Source: Sphingomonas sp.
Lineage (GTDB): Bacteria > Pseudomonadota > Alphaproteobacteria > Sphingomonadales > Sphingomonadaceae
Assembly (NCBI RefSeq): GCF_019746665.1
Contig: NZ_JAIERS010000012.1
Span: 223,025 to 287,024 of the forward strand
Length of the DNA stretch: 64,000 nucleotides
Direction of reading: 5' to 3'
Position 1 is the first letter of the stretch; the number at the start of each line of letters is the position of its first letter. The notes beneath the pieces were generated by a model. The model was not told where the DNA came from and made no database searches. It saw nothing but the letters and a program-made list of their open reading frames with translations. Made by a program: the position numbers and the translations under genes. Positions 24,699 through 34,768 of the stretch are shown one piece after another.

Positions 24699-26759
24699 TT
24701 ATCCCGAGCGAAGCAGCGCCACCCCCGCATCGCGCTCGAACAGATAGAGCGCGATGCGCGCCGCCTGCCCGCGCGCGCCACTCAAGCCGCCGTCGCGGTC
24801 GATCAGCAGGCGGGCGTCGTCGGTGGCAACAGGCAACAGTTCCTGGAGCAATTCGGGCGTCGCCAGCCGGAACATCGCCTCGCCCGATTGGCGCGTGCCG
24901 AGCAGCTCGCCGCCGCCGCGCAGCCGCAGATCCTCCTCGGCGATGCGGAAACCGTCATTGGTGTCACGCATCAGTGCGAGCCGCGCCCGCGACGTTTCAC
25001 TCAGCGCACTCCCCCGGATCAGCAGGCAGTTGGAGGCGCCCGTCCCCCGCCCTACCCGCCCGCGCAATTGATGGAGCTGGGCGAGGCCGAAGCGGTCCGC
25101 CGCCTCGATCACGATCAGCGTCGCGTTGGGCACGTCGACGCCGACTTCGATCACCGTTGTCGCGACCAGCACGCCGAGGCGTCCGCCGGCGAAGTCGGCC
25201 ATCACCCGGTCCTTGTCCGGCCCCTTCATCCGGCCATGCACCAGCCCGACCTTGCCCGGGAAGCGGCCGCTGAGCGCCTCGGCGCGGGCCTCGGCGGCGG
25301 CGAGATCGGTCTTCTCGCTTTCCTCGACCAGGGGGCACACCCAATAGGCCTGGCCGCCGCCCTCCAGATGCCGGCCGAGCGCGGCGACCACCTCGTCGAG
25401 CCGATCCTCGCTCAGCACCCGCGTCTGGATCGGCTGGCGCCCGGGGGGCATCTCGTCGAGCCGGCTGACGTCCATCTCCCCATAGAGCGCGAGGGTGAGC
25501 GTGCGCGGGATCGGCGTCGCGGTCATCGCGAGCAGATGCGGGTTCTGGCCCTTGTTGGTCAGCATCATCCGCTCGGCGACCCCGAAGCGGTGCTGCTCGT
25601 CGACGACCACCAGCCCAAGATCGCGATAGCCGACCGCCTCCTGAAAGATCGCGTGGGTGCCGATCAGAATGTCGATCGAGCCATCGGCCAGCCCCATCAG
25701 CACGCCCTCCCGCGCGCGGCCCTTGTCGCGCCCGGTGAGGACCGCAAGGTTCACCGGCAGCCCGCTCATCAGCCGCTGGAGATTGTCATGATGCTGGCGG
25801 GCGAGGATTTCGGTCGGCGCGAGCAGCGCCCCTTGCGCGCCCGCCTCCACCGCGATCAGGAGCGCCATGGCGGCGACCAGCGTCTTGCCCGAGCCGACAT
25901 CGCCCTGGAGCAGGCGCAGCATCGGCGCGCTCTGGGCGAGGTCGCCCTCGATCTCGGCGGTCGCGCGCGCCTGCGCGCCGGTGGGGGCGTAAGGCAGGTT
26001 GAGCATCGCCCGCAGCCGCCCGTCGCCCGCCAGTGCCCGCCCCTTCCGCGCACGCGATGACGCTCGCACGAGCATCAGCGCGAGCTGGTTGGCGAACACC
26101 TCGTCATAAGCGAGCCGCGCTCGCGCGCTCGCGTCCTGCGGATCGGCATGGATGCGCGCCAGCGCCGCGCGCCAGGCGGGCCAATCGCGACGGGCGAGCA
26201 GGCCGGGCTCGATCCATTCGGGCAGCATCGGCGCGCGCTCGATCGCTTGCGCGGCGAGCTGCCCCAACCGGCGCGACGTCAGCCCTTCCGAGAGCGGGTA
26301 GATCGCCTCGCGCCCGCCAATGCTGCCGGCTTCGTCCAGCGGCAGCACATAATCGGGGTGGATGATCTGGAGTTCCTGCCCATACATTTCCAGCCGGCCA
26401 GAGACGCGGCGCGGCTCGCCCAAAGGCAGCAGCTTCTTCACCCAGCCGGCATTGCCGCCGAAATAGACGAGGCTCACATAATTGCCCTTGGCGTCGGTTG
26501 CATGGCAGCGCACCGGCCCCCGCCCGCTGCCGCTCTGCCGGTAATCGACGGGGGTGAGTGTGATCGCGATCGTCCGTCCGGCGTCCGCCATATCCAGTTC
26601 CTCGACCGCGACGCGGTCGATCCAGCCGCTCGGCAGATGCAGCGCCAGATCGAGCACGCGCGCGATCTTTAGCCGTTCCAGCGGCTTGGCGAGCGCCGGG
26701 CCGATGCCTTTGAGCACCGTGACTTCGGCGAACAGCGGATTGAGGATTTCGGGGCGCAT
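24699..26759 (-). CDS. recG: ATP-dependent DNA helicase RecG
   Basis: A 686-residue helicase that remodels stalled replication forks and branched recombination intermediates. After an N-terminal wedge (OB-fold) domain come motor motif I (GDVGSGKTLVA), motif II (VVVDEQHRFG, the DEQH box), TATPIPRT, and motif VI (QLRGRVGR). The C-terminus has the FRIAEEDLRLRGGGELLG TRG motif specific to RecG. Start and length fit the family. Confidence 0.96.
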   Translation of the reverse strand: MRPEILNPLFAEVTVLKGIGPALAKPLERLKIARVLDLALHLPSGWIDRVAVEELDMADAGRTIAITLTPVDYRQSGSGRGPVRCHATDAKGNYVSLVYFGGNAGWVKKLLPLGEPRRVSGRLEMYGQELQIIHPDYVLPLDEAGSIGGREAIYPLSEGLTSRRLGQLAAQAIERAPMLPEWIEPGLLARRDWPAWRAALARIHADPQDASARARLAYDEVFANQLALMLVRASSRARKGRALAGDGRLRAMLNLPYAPTGAQARATAEIEGDLAQSAPMLRLLQGDVGSGKTLVAAMALLIAVEAGAQGALLAPTEILARQHHDNLQRLMSGLPVNLAVLTGRDKGRAREGVLMGLADGSIDILIGTHAIFQEAVGYRDLGLVVVDEQHRFGVAERMMLTNKGQNPHLLAMTATPIPRTLTLALYGEMDVSRLDEMPPGRQPIQTRVLSEDRLDEVVAALGRHLEGGGQAYWVCPLVEESEKTDLAAAEARAEALSGRFPGKVGLVHGRMKGPDKDRVMADFAGGRLGVLVATTVIEVGVDVPNATLIVIEAADRFGLAQLHQLRGRVGRGTGASNCLLIRGSALSETSRARLALMRDTNDGFRIAEEDLRLRGGGELLGTRQSGEAMFRLATPELLQELLPVATDDARLLIDRDGGLSGARGQAARIALYLFERDAGVALLRSG

Positions 26760-26830
26760 GACTATCTCGCCCTAATCCAAGCTGGCGGCGTTCTCCAAGC
26801 GCTGCCGGCCAATCGCCTATGGGGAACCCG

Positions 26831-27097
26831 ATGGACCGCGAGACGAGATTGAAGCGCCTGCGCTACCGCGCCTGGCACCGGGGCACCAAGGAGGCGGACC
26901 TATTGATCGGCGGCTTCTTCGATGCCGCGCATCAACGTTGGGGCGATGAAGACATGATGCTGTTCGAGGCGCTGCTGGAGGAACAGGATGTCGACATCAT
27001 GGCCTGGGCGATCGGCACGGCGGAGGCGCCGGCGCGGTTCCGGGGGCCGATCCTGGAGGCGCTGAAGGCGCTGAATTATGTGCCGGTGGCGGAGTAA
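26831..27097 (+). CDS. sdhE: Succinate dehydrogenase flavinylation factor SdhE
   Basis: An 88-residue protein of the SdhE/SDHAF2 (DUF339) family, which helps attach FAD covalently to the succinate dehydrogenase flavoprotein. The RGTKEADLL motif contains the family's Arg-Gly-x-x-Glu signature, followed by the acidic DVDIMAWAIG region. ATG 26831 is preferred because GGGGAA lies upstream; an ATG at 26819 has no site. It diverges from recG and precedes a repeat and mfd. Confidence 0.93.
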   Translation: MDRETRLKRLRYRAWHRGTKEADLLIGGFFDAAHQRWGDEDMMLFEALLEEQDVDIMAWAIGTAEAPARFRGPILEALKALNYVPVAE

Positions 27098-27103
27098 GGG
27101 CCA

Positions 27104-27196
27104 CCCTCACCCAACCCTCTCCCGCGAGCGGGAGAGGGCTTTGACAAGAATGATTGAATAGCCCTCTCCCCCTTGGGGGAGAGGGTTGGGTGAGGG
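27104..27196. repeat. Cruciform repeat with two internal hairpins
   Basis: The outer arms CCCTCACCCAACCCTCTCCC (27104-27123) and its exact reverse complement (27177-27196) enclose two hairpins: CCCTCTCCCGC/GCGGGAGAGGG (27115-27138) and CCCTCTCCCCC/GGGGGAGAGGG (27162-27185). The middle is AT-richer. A related unit lies at 63028-63130 and half a unit at 21008-21033. It occupies the gap between sdhE and mfd. Confidence 0.85.
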
Positions 27197-27238
27197 GGTG
27201 AGGCAACCGCGCCCCCGCCGACAACGACCGAGACCCCC

Positions 27239-30200
27239 ATGCCCGACCTGCAAAAAATCCTCACCGCCGCGCACCCCCTCACCCTGGCAGGCGTCCCGTC
27301 GGGCTTCGTCCCCTGGCTGCTTGGTGACCTCGCCCGCGCCGCCGGGCGGGTGGTGCTGATCGCGCCTGACGAAGCGGCGATGCGCGCCGTCGCCGCGACC
27401 GCGCCCTATTTCGCGCCCGATCTCGCGGTACTCAGCTTCCCGGCTTGGGACTGCCTCCCCTATGACCGCGCCTCGCCAACGCTGCGCACCATGGCCGAGC
27501 GCGTCGCGACGCTCCATGCGCTGCAGGCGAAGAGCGAGCAGCCGCAGCTGATCCTCACCACGGCCAACGCCGCGACCCAGCGCACCCTCACCCCGTTCCG
27601 CATCCGCCAACTGGTGGCGAAGCTCGCGCCCGGCGAGCGCATCGCGCGCGATCGGCTCGCGCTGATGCTGCGGGCGAACGGCTATCACCGGGTGGAAACG
27701 GTGACCGATCCGGGCGAATATGCGGTGCGCGGCGGGCTGGTCGATCTGTTCCCGAGCGGTGCCGAGCAGGCGCTGCGCCTCGATTTCTTCGGCGACGAGA
27801 TCGAGAGCGTGCGCACCTTCGATCCCGCCGACCAGCGCACCACGGGCCGGATCGACGGCTTCACCCTGCTCCCCGCGTCCGAGGCCCTGCTCGACGAGGA
27901 CAGCGTGAAGCGCTTCCGCAGCCGCTACCGCGAACGGTTCGGCGCGAGCGCGACCGGCGATCCGCTCTATCAGGCGGTGTCCGAAGGCCGGCGCCTGGCG
28001 GGCATGGAGCATTGGCTGCCGTTGTTCGAGGAACGGCTGGCGACCCTGTTCGATCATCTGGGCGACGATGCGCTCTTCCTACGCGACGCCGGCGTCCCCG
28101 GCGCGGCCGAGGCGCGATTCGAGGCGATCGCCGATTACCACGCCAACCGTGTGAAAGCGCAATCGGCCGATCCCGGCAGCTACCGCCCGCTGCCCCCCGA
28201 GCTGCTCTACCTTGCCCGCGAGGATTGGGCCGAGCGGCTGGAGGCGGCCAAGGTCCATCTGCTCACCCCGTTCCACGAGCCTGAGAGCGACCGGGTGATC
28301 GAGTTCGGCATCGACGGCCCACGCGATTTCGCCCCCGAACGCCAATCGGGCGCGAACGTCTATGAAGCGGTCGCCGATCACGCCGCCAAGCTCGCCAAGG
28401 CCAAGAAGAAGCTGGTGCTCGCCAGCTACTCCCCCGGCGCGCGCGAGCGGCTGGCGGGGCTGCTCGCCGATCACGGTGTCAAGCGGCTGATGAAAGCCGA
28501 AAGCTGGCAGGAGGCGCAAGGGCTTGCCGCCTCGGGCAATGTCGCGCTCACCGTGCTGCCGCTCGACCATGGCTTCACCGGGCCGGAACTGGCGCTGCTC
28601 ACCGAGCAGGACATGCTGGGCGACCGGCTGGTGCGCCGCGCCAAGCGCCGCAAATCGACCGACGCTTTCCTCGCCGAACTGGCGACGCTCTCGCCCGGCG
28701 ATCTCGTCGTCCACAGCGATCACGGCATCGGCCGTTATACCGGGCTGATCTCCATCCCGGTCGGCCAAAGCCCGCATGATTGCGTCGCGCTCGAATATGC
28801 GGGCGGCGACAAGCTCTATGTGCCGGTCGAGAATATCGACGTCCTCACCCGCTATGGCAGCGACGAGGGCGCGAGCCTTGACAAGCTGGGCGGCGAAGCC
28901 TGGCAGCGGCGCAAGGCGCGGATGAAGGAGCGCATCCGCGAAATCGCGGGTGAGCTGATCGCGATCGCCGCCGAACGCGCGCTGCGCGAGGGCGTGGTCG
29001 CCGAGCCGGACGAGAGCGGTTATGCCGCCTTCGTCGACCGCTTTCCGTTCGAGGAAACCGACGATCAGGACCGCGCGATCGTTGATGTGCTCGGCGATCT
29101 CGGCGCGGGCAAGCCGATGGACCGGCTGGTGGTGGGCGATGTCGGCTTCGGCAAGACCGAAGTGGCCCTCCGCGCCGCCTTCGTCGCGGCGATGGCCGGG
29201 CTGCAAGTGGCGGTGATCTGCCCCACCACGCTGCTCGCGCGCCAGCATCACCAGAATTTCGGCCAGCGGTTCGAAGGCTTTCCGCTTAAAGTTGGGCGCC
29301 TCTCGCGCCTCGTCACCGCCGCCGAGGCCAAAGCGACGCGCGAGGCGTTGCAGGACGGGACGATGGATATCGTCATCGGCACCCATGCGATTTTGGCGAA
29401 GCAGGTCGAGTTCAAGCGGCTGGGCCTTGTGGTGGTCGACGAGGAGCAGCGCTTCGGCGTGACGCACAAGGAGCGGCTGAAGGCGCTGAAGAACGACGTT
29501 CACGTCCTTACCCTCACCGCCACCCCGATCCCGCGCACGCTGCAAATGGCGATGTCGGGCCTGCGTGAGCTCTCGGTGATCCAGACGCCCCCCGTCGATC
29601 GCCTCGCGGTGCGCACCTATGTGATGCCTTGGGACCCGGTAGTGCTGCGCGAGGCGCTGCTGCGCGAACATTATCGCGGCGGGCAGAGCTTCTTCGTCAC
29701 CCCGCGCATCGCCGATCTGCCCGAGATCGAGGAGTTTCTGCGCGAGTCGGTGCCCGAGGTCCGTTATGTCGTCGCCCACGGCCAGATGGCGCCGACCGAG
29801 GTCGAGGAGCGCATGTCGGCCTTTTACGACAAGAAATTCGAGGTGCTGGTTTCAACCACCATCGTCGAATCGGGGCTCGACATCCCCAGCGCCAACACGA
29901 TGATCATCCACCGCGCCGATCGCTTCGGCTTGGCGCAACTCTATCAGCTGCGCGGGCGCGTCGGACGATCGAAGACGCGGGCCTATGCCTATCTCACGAC
30001 GCCGGCTGATCGAGTGATCACCGAGACCGCCGAGAAGCGCCTGAAGGTGCTGAGCGACCTCGACTCGCTCGGCGCGGGGTTCCAACTGGCGAGCCATGAC
30101 CTCGACATTCGCGGCGCCGGCAATCTGCTCGGCGACGAGCAATCGGGGCATATCAAGGAAGTCGGTTACGAGCTTTACCAGTCGATGCTGGAGGAGGCGA

Positions 30201-30691
30201 TCCTAGAGGCCAAGGCCGGCGGCAAGCTGAAGCAAAGCCGAGACTTCTCGCCGCAGATCACTATCGACGCGCCGATCCTGATCCCCGAGGATTATGTTCC
30301 CGATCTCGATCTGCGCATGGGCCTCTACCGCCGCCTGAACGAGATCGACGCGCCGCAGGGAATCGAAGCCTTCGCCGCCGAATTGATCGACCGCTTCGGC
30401 GCCCTGCCGGATGCGACCGAAAATCTCGTGCGCCTCATCGAGATCAAGCTCCACGCGAAACAGGCGGGCATCGCCAAGATGGAAATTGGCCCGCGCGGCG
30501 CGCTGGTGAGCTTCCATGAGGATCGCCCGCCGAACGTTCCGGGGCTGCTCGCTTATGTCGAACGGCTGGGGGCGATCGCGAAGCTGCGGCCCGACAGCAA
30601 GTTCGTGCTGACGCGCGCCTGGGGCGATCCGAAGGCACGGCTGAACGGCGCGCTGCAGCTGGCGAAGGGTCTTGCCAAGGCGGCGGGGTAA
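27239..30691 (+). CDS. mfd: Transcription-repair coupling factor Mfd
   Basis: An 1150-residue protein that removes RNA polymerase stalled at DNA lesions and recruits UvrA. Order of domains: a UvrB-homologous N-terminus, the RNA-polymerase-interacting domain starting near residue 485 (SPGDLVVHSDHGIGRY), the RecG-like motor with Walker A GDVGFGKTEVA (about residue 635), the DEEQ box VVVDEEQRFG, the SATPIPRT-like TATPIPRT, QLRGRVGRSK, and a C-terminal TRCF domain. Length is normal. Confidence 0.97.
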   Translation: MPDLQKILTAAHPLTLAGVPSGFVPWLLGDLARAAGRVVLIAPDEAAMRAVAATAPYFAPDLAVLSFPAWDCLPYDRASPTLRTMAERVATLHALQAKSEQPQLILTTANAATQRTLTPFRIRQLVAKLAPGERIARDRLALMLRANGYHRVETVTDPGEYAVRGGLVDLFPSGAEQALRLDFFGDEIESVRTFDPADQRTTGRIDGFTLLPASEALLDEDSVKRFRSRYRERFGASATGDPLYQAVSEGRRLAGMEHWLPLFEERLATLFDHLGDDALFLRDAGVPGAAEARFEAIADYHANRVKAQSADPGSYRPLPPELLYLAREDWAERLEAAKVHLLTPFHEPESDRVIEFGIDGPRDFAPERQSGANVYEAVADHAAKLAKAKKKLVLASYSPGARERLAGLLADHGVKRLMKAESWQEAQGLAASGNVALTVLPLDHGFTGPELALLTEQDMLGDRLVRRAKRRKSTDAFLAELATLSPGDLVVHSDHGIGRYTGLISIPVGQSPHDCVALEYAGGDKLYVPVENIDVLTRYGSDEGASLDKLGGEAWQRRKARMKERIREIAGELIAIAAERALREGVVAEPDESGYAAFVDRFPFEETDDQDRAIVDVLGDLGAGKPMDRLVVGDVGFGKTEVALRAAFVAAMAGLQVAVICPTTLLARQHHQNFGQRFEGFPLKVGRLSRLVTAAEAKATREALQDGTMDIVIGTHAILAKQVEFKRLGLVVVDEEQRFGVTHKERLKALKNDVHVLTLTATPIPRTLQMAMSGLRELSVIQTPPVDRLAVRTYVMPWDPVVLREALLREHYRGGQSFFVTPRIADLPEIEEFLRESVPEVRYVVAHGQMAPTEVEERMSAFYDKKFEVLVSTTIVESGLDIPSANTMIIHRADRFGLAQLYQLRGRVGRSKTRAYAYLTTPADRVITETAEKRLKVLSDLDSLGAGFQLASHDLDIRGAGNLLGDEQSGHIKEVGYELYQSMLEEAILEAKAGGKLKQSRDFSPQITIDAPILIPEDYVPDLDLRMGLYRRLNEIDAPQGIEAFAAELIDRFGALPDATENLVRLIEIKLHAKQAGIAKMEIGPRGALVSFHEDRPPNVPGLLAYVERLGAIAKLRPDSKFVLTRAWGDPKARLNGALQLAKGLAKAAG

Positions 30692-30694
30692 TTC

Positions 30695-33601
30695 CTACCG
30701 CCGCTTGGCCCGCCCGGCCGGGCGCGCGGGGCGATTGTCGTTCGCCGCGCGCGCGGTCTGTGGCAGCACCGCGAAGGTCCATTCGCTCTCAGGCTTCAGA
30801 TATTTCTTCGCCGTATCGCGCAGTGCCTCGGGCGTCACGCCCGCGAGGTCGCGGCTGAACCCGCGCAAGGCCTCGATCCGGCGTGGATCATAGGTCGCCC
30901 ATTCGAGGTTGGTGAACCAGAAGGTGTTGCCGGTCGCGATGCGCGAGATCAGCTGGCGATAGGGACCGATCGTGCGTTGCAGCTCGTCCTGCCCGATCGG
31001 GTTGGCAGCGAGATCGGCGGCGATCTCACGGCTCAGCTTGAAGAAGAAGTCGAGCTTGTCAGGCGGCACCTGGCCGATGCCAAGGATACGTCCGCCGCTC
31101 GCCAGGCCGACGGGCCAGCTGCTCTGGACGTTGGGCGAATAGCTCGCGCCCGCGTCCTGGCGGAGTCGCTCGAACAACCGATCGGTGAAGATCTGCGCGA
31201 TCAGGTCGAGCCGACGCGATTCGCTGATCCCCCCCACCCCGCCGCCGGTCGGCCAGGCGATCACCGCCACCGCTTGATTGTCGGGGCCGGTATGGGTGCG
31301 CGTGACCGGGCGGGTGACGTGCGCGGCGAATTTCGGGCTGGTCGGCGGCTCGAGTGTATCGCCGCGCGAGGGCAGTGCGCCGATGGTCTGCGCGGCCGCC
31401 GCGATTGCCTCCTCGGCCCTCACGTCGCCGAAGATTTGCAGCTCCACCGGGCCGGTCTTGAGCAGTGGCTCCCAAAAGGCGCGGAACTGCGCCGGGGTCG
31501 CCGCTTGGATCGCCGCGCGCGAGGGCGTCGCCCAGCGCTGGTCGCCGGCGCGGAGCAAGCCTTCCAGATCATGCCCCAGCACCCCCTGCGGCGACGATTT
31601 ATAGCCGTCATAACCGAGCAGGGTCGCGGCCTTGGCGCGCTCGAACGGCGCCGCGTCCCAGCGTGGCGCGTAGAGCTTCAACGCGATCAGCCGCAGCTGA
31701 TCGGCCAGATCCTGTGGCGAGGTCGTCGCACCGAGCACGAAGGCGTCGTCGTCGATCGCGAAGTCCAGTCCGATCCGCCGACCGTTGGTCAGCTGGTCGA
31801 GCGCTTCCTGGTCGAGCGTGCCGATCCCTGCCTGGACTAGCGCGAGCGGCGCCGCCCACAGCGGCGCCGGCTTGTCGGCGGGTAGCGCGTTATAGCCGCC
31901 GCCGAAGCGGACGCGGACATAGACGCGCCCGGCCTCCGCATTGTTGGCGAACAGCATCAGCCGCGCGCCATTGGCGAACGTCACCTGCTCCATCCCCAGG
32001 TCAGACAGCGCCTGCCGCGCTACGACCTTGCCGGGCGCGGGAAGTGCGGGAAGCTGCGACCAATCGGCCTTCACCAACGGCCCGCGCTTGGTGCCAAGCT
32101 TCGATACATCGGCCTTCAGCGCCTGGGTCAGCTTGGTTGCGGCGGCGGGATCGGGGGTGCGGGTGTTGACGATCGCGCGCAACGCCCCCTGCATCACCCG
32201 CCGGGTCGAGGCCTGAATCGCCTGGGGCGTGAAGAAATTGGCCTGCTTTGCCCCCTGGAGAATCTGATAGGCGGTTTCGGGGGTGGTGACGGTTTCGCGA
32301 ATGTCGAGCGCGCTGCCCAGATCATCGGCCTGTTTCGCCCCGGCTTCCGCGCGCGCGGTTTCTACCTGGGTGCGCAGCAGCGTGTCATACTCGGCCACCT
32401 CGCGATCGATCTCGGCCTGATCGGGCAGGGTCGCCTCGGCATCGGCGATCACCGCGCGCACGTCCTTCAACGCCGCGACCCAGTCGGTCGTCGGCACCAC
32501 CGAGATGACGGTCGCATTGGCCGAACGCTGGATGTCGTCGATCGCGACATTGGCTTCGATGAAGCTGCCGCCACTGCGCGCGCGCTGTTCGAGCCGGCGG
32601 CTGATCAGGCGTAGCGCGATCACATCGACCATGCGCTTCTGGTTGAACAGCACGGTATCGGCGTTGAACACCCAGGGGCGCATGAAGCCGACCTGCACCA
32701 GCGGCGGGATCGCGGTTTCGGCGGTCGCGCGGGTGATCGGCTTGCTCGGATCGGGCTTGCCGAAATCGGGGTCGGGCGGATTGTCGCCCTTGCCGCGCCA
32801 GCTCGAGAAATTCTTGGTGACGAGCCGTTCCATCAGCGCCGGATCGACATCGCCTGACAGGATCACCACCGCGCGCTCGGGGCGATACCAGCGATCGTGG
32901 AAGGCGAGCACCTTGTCGGCGGTCGCCGCCTGAAGCGTCTTGATCGTGCCGATCGGTGAGCGATCGGCGAGCGGCTGGCCGGCGAACAACGTCTCGCGCA
33001 CCGCGTCCGAAAAGCGCACCTGCGGCCCCGGGGCCTCGCGTTGTTCGGCAAGCACCACGGGCCGCTCGGCATTCAGCGCCTGGTCGGTGATGTTGGGCTG
33101 GCTGACCATGCCCGAGAGGATTTTGAGGCTCTCGTCGAGCCCCGCCTCGGTCGCGCCGGGCAGGTCGAGCTTGTATGTGGTGGAAACCGGCGAGGTGACC
33201 GCGTTGGTGTCCGAACCGAAGGTCGTCCCCAGCCGCTGCCACACGCGCTTTGCCTCTCCGTCGGGCACATAGGCGGAGCCGCGGAACGACAGATGCTCGA
33301 TCAAGTGCGCGAAGCCGCGCTCGCTTTCATCCTCATAGAGCGATCCGGCGTCGATCCGGACCCGCACCGCCACCTGGCCCGGCGGCACCCCGTTGCGCCG
33401 CACCGCGTAGCGCAGGCCGTTGGGCAGCTCGCCAAAACGCCAATCGGGATCGGGGGTGATGTCGCTGCCCTTATACAGCCAACCCGGCGCCTGTTGCGCG
33501 GTAGGGCGGGCGGTCTGCTGGGCGATACCGACGCCGATCGGGAGCAACAGCGTGGCGAGGGCGAGGAAAGCGGCGGGCAACCGCCGAAACGCATGAGTCA
33601 T
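30695..33601 (-). CDS. M16-family zinc metallopeptidase, secreted
   Basis: A 968-residue protein with a signal peptide (about residues 1-28, ending IGVGIAQQ). The inverted zinc motif HLIEH (H99, E102, H103) of the pitrilysin/insulinase family is present in the first of four repeated M16 domains. The fused two-subunit arrangement is typical of the long periplasmic M16 enzymes of sphingomonads. It would degrade peptides in the periplasm or at the outer membrane. It lies 3 bp from mfd, convergently. Confidence 0.92.
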   Translation of the reverse strand: MTHAFRRLPAAFLALATLLLPIGVGIAQQTARPTAQQAPGWLYKGSDITPDPDWRFGELPNGLRYAVRRNGVPPGQVAVRVRIDAGSLYEDESERGFAHLIEHLSFRGSAYVPDGEAKRVWQRLGTTFGSDTNAVTSPVSTTYKLDLPGATEAGLDESLKILSGMVSQPNITDQALNAERPVVLAEQREAPGPQVRFSDAVRETLFAGQPLADRSPIGTIKTLQAATADKVLAFHDRWYRPERAVVILSGDVDPALMERLVTKNFSSWRGKGDNPPDPDFGKPDPSKPITRATAETAIPPLVQVGFMRPWVFNADTVLFNQKRMVDVIALRLISRRLEQRARSGGSFIEANVAIDDIQRSANATVISVVPTTDWVAALKDVRAVIADAEATLPDQAEIDREVAEYDTLLRTQVETARAEAGAKQADDLGSALDIRETVTTPETAYQILQGAKQANFFTPQAIQASTRRVMQGALRAIVNTRTPDPAAATKLTQALKADVSKLGTKRGPLVKADWSQLPALPAPGKVVARQALSDLGMEQVTFANGARLMLFANNAEAGRVYVRVRFGGGYNALPADKPAPLWAAPLALVQAGIGTLDQEALDQLTNGRRIGLDFAIDDDAFVLGATTSPQDLADQLRLIALKLYAPRWDAAPFERAKAATLLGYDGYKSSPQGVLGHDLEGLLRAGDQRWATPSRAAIQAATPAQFRAFWEPLLKTGPVELQIFGDVRAEEAIAAAAQTIGALPSRGDTLEPPTSPKFAAHVTRPVTRTHTGPDNQAVAVIAWPTGGGVGGISESRRLDLIAQIFTDRLFERLRQDAGASYSPNVQSSWPVGLASGGRILGIGQVPPDKLDFFFKLSREIAADLAANPIGQDELQRTIGPYRQLISRIATGNTFWFTNLEWATYDPRRIEALRGFSRDLAGVTPEALRDTAKKYLKPESEWTFAVLPQTARAANDNRPARPAGRAKRR

Positions 33602-33832
33602 CCAACTCGTTTAGCCGCGCCCGGGGCCATGCGCCAGCGTCCGACGCCGGACCTTTACCAGCGCCGGTCATTTCGATGGCGAAAAGCTCCAAGAAGCCGC
33701 CGTGATTTGCCATTATTTCGCCGAATGAGAGCATTAGCCGCCATGTCGAACAAGAGCAGCAAAGGCCTTCGTCCAGCAGAAACGGCACCACGCGTGATCC
33801 ACGGCCGGGGCGTGCGAACAGGAACTGGATGA

Positions 33833-34702
33833 ATGACCGACACCAACCTGTCGCGACACGAGTTTACGGCCCAGGAAGTGGCGTATCGCGGTGCGCATGA
33901 GGCGCCCGCCGGCATGGTGCCCGATCTAAACGTCATTTCCGGCGCCCCTGCCCCCGGCGCCGAGATGAAGGCCGAGCGCAACCGCCCGGCGATCATCAAG
34001 CTCGGCAAGGCTTTACGCGGCATTTTCGATCATCTGATCGGCACCTCCTCGCTGGTGCCGAACGATCCCGTGCTCGACGTGCGCGACTTCGCCTGGACTC
34101 AATTGCTGCGCGACAATTGGCGAGCGATCCGCGACGAAGCGATGGCGGTCGCGCTCGTCGGCCAGGCGGCGCCATCGCTGGCCACGATCTCGCCCGATCA
34201 CCGCTCGATCGCCGAGGTGAACAAGTGGCGGTCCTTTTTCCTCTATGGCTATGGCTATGCGATCGAGGAAAATCTGGCGCGCTGCCCGCGCACGGCCGCG
34301 GTGGTGGAGCAGGTGCCGGGCCTGAACAGCGCCTTTTTCTCGATCCTCGCGCCCGGCACCCACATTCCCGATCACCGCGGGGTGACCAAGGGACTGATCA
34401 CCTGCCATCTGGGGCTGATCGTCCCCACCGATGGCGATGTGCGGATGCGCGTGAAGGACCGGATCGTCCGCTGGGCGGAGGGCGAGACCCTCGTGTTCGA
34501 CGACACCTATCGTCATGAGGTGTGGAACGATAGTGAATCGACGCGCGTCGTCCTGCTGATCCAGTTCGAGCGCCCCTTGCGCCAGCCGGGCAAGTGGTTC
34601 GCCGACTTCTTCATGGGCTTCGTCCGCCGCTCCGCTTTCGTCCAGGAGGCGCGAGACAATATCAATGCGTGGAACGCGGCGGTGAAGCAGCTCGACGGGT
34701 AA
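33833..34702 (+). CDS. Aspartyl/asparaginyl beta-hydroxylase-domain oxygenase
   Basis: A 289-residue cytosolic Fe(II)/2-oxoglutarate dioxygenase of the AspH/LpxO group. The core reads GTHIPDHRG with H181, ITCHLGL with H192, and FDDTYRHEVWND with H228. As in AspH, the iron ligands appear to be two histidines with no carboxylate. The nearest well-known bacterial relatives hydroxylate lipid A acyl chains; sphingomonads lack lipid A but carry 2-hydroxy fatty acids in sphingolipids, so a lipid substrate is plausible but unproven. It sits 66 bp before a patatin gene. Confidence 0.87.
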   Translation: MTDTNLSRHEFTAQEVAYRGAHEAPAGMVPDLNVISGAPAPGAEMKAERNRPAIIKLGKALRGIFDHLIGTSSLVPNDPVLDVRDFAWTQLLRDNWRAIRDEAMAVALVGQAAPSLATISPDHRSIAEVNKWRSFFLYGYGYAIEENLARCPRTAAVVEQVPGLNSAFFSILAPGTHIPDHRGVTKGLITCHLGLIVPTDGDVRMRVKDRIVRWAEGETLVFDDTYRHEVWNDSESTRVVLLIQFERPLRQPGKWFADFFMGFVRRSAFVQEARDNINAWNAAVKQLDG

Positions 34703-34768
34703 CGCCAGCGTTCGCCTACACGCCGCATCGCGTGGTAATCGCTCCGCCGCACTTGGCGGGAGGAGTGT

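Noticed and set aside
28079..29779. 566-codon minus-strand frame inside mfd
   Set aside because: It is the complement of mfd codons, with no start signal or domain.
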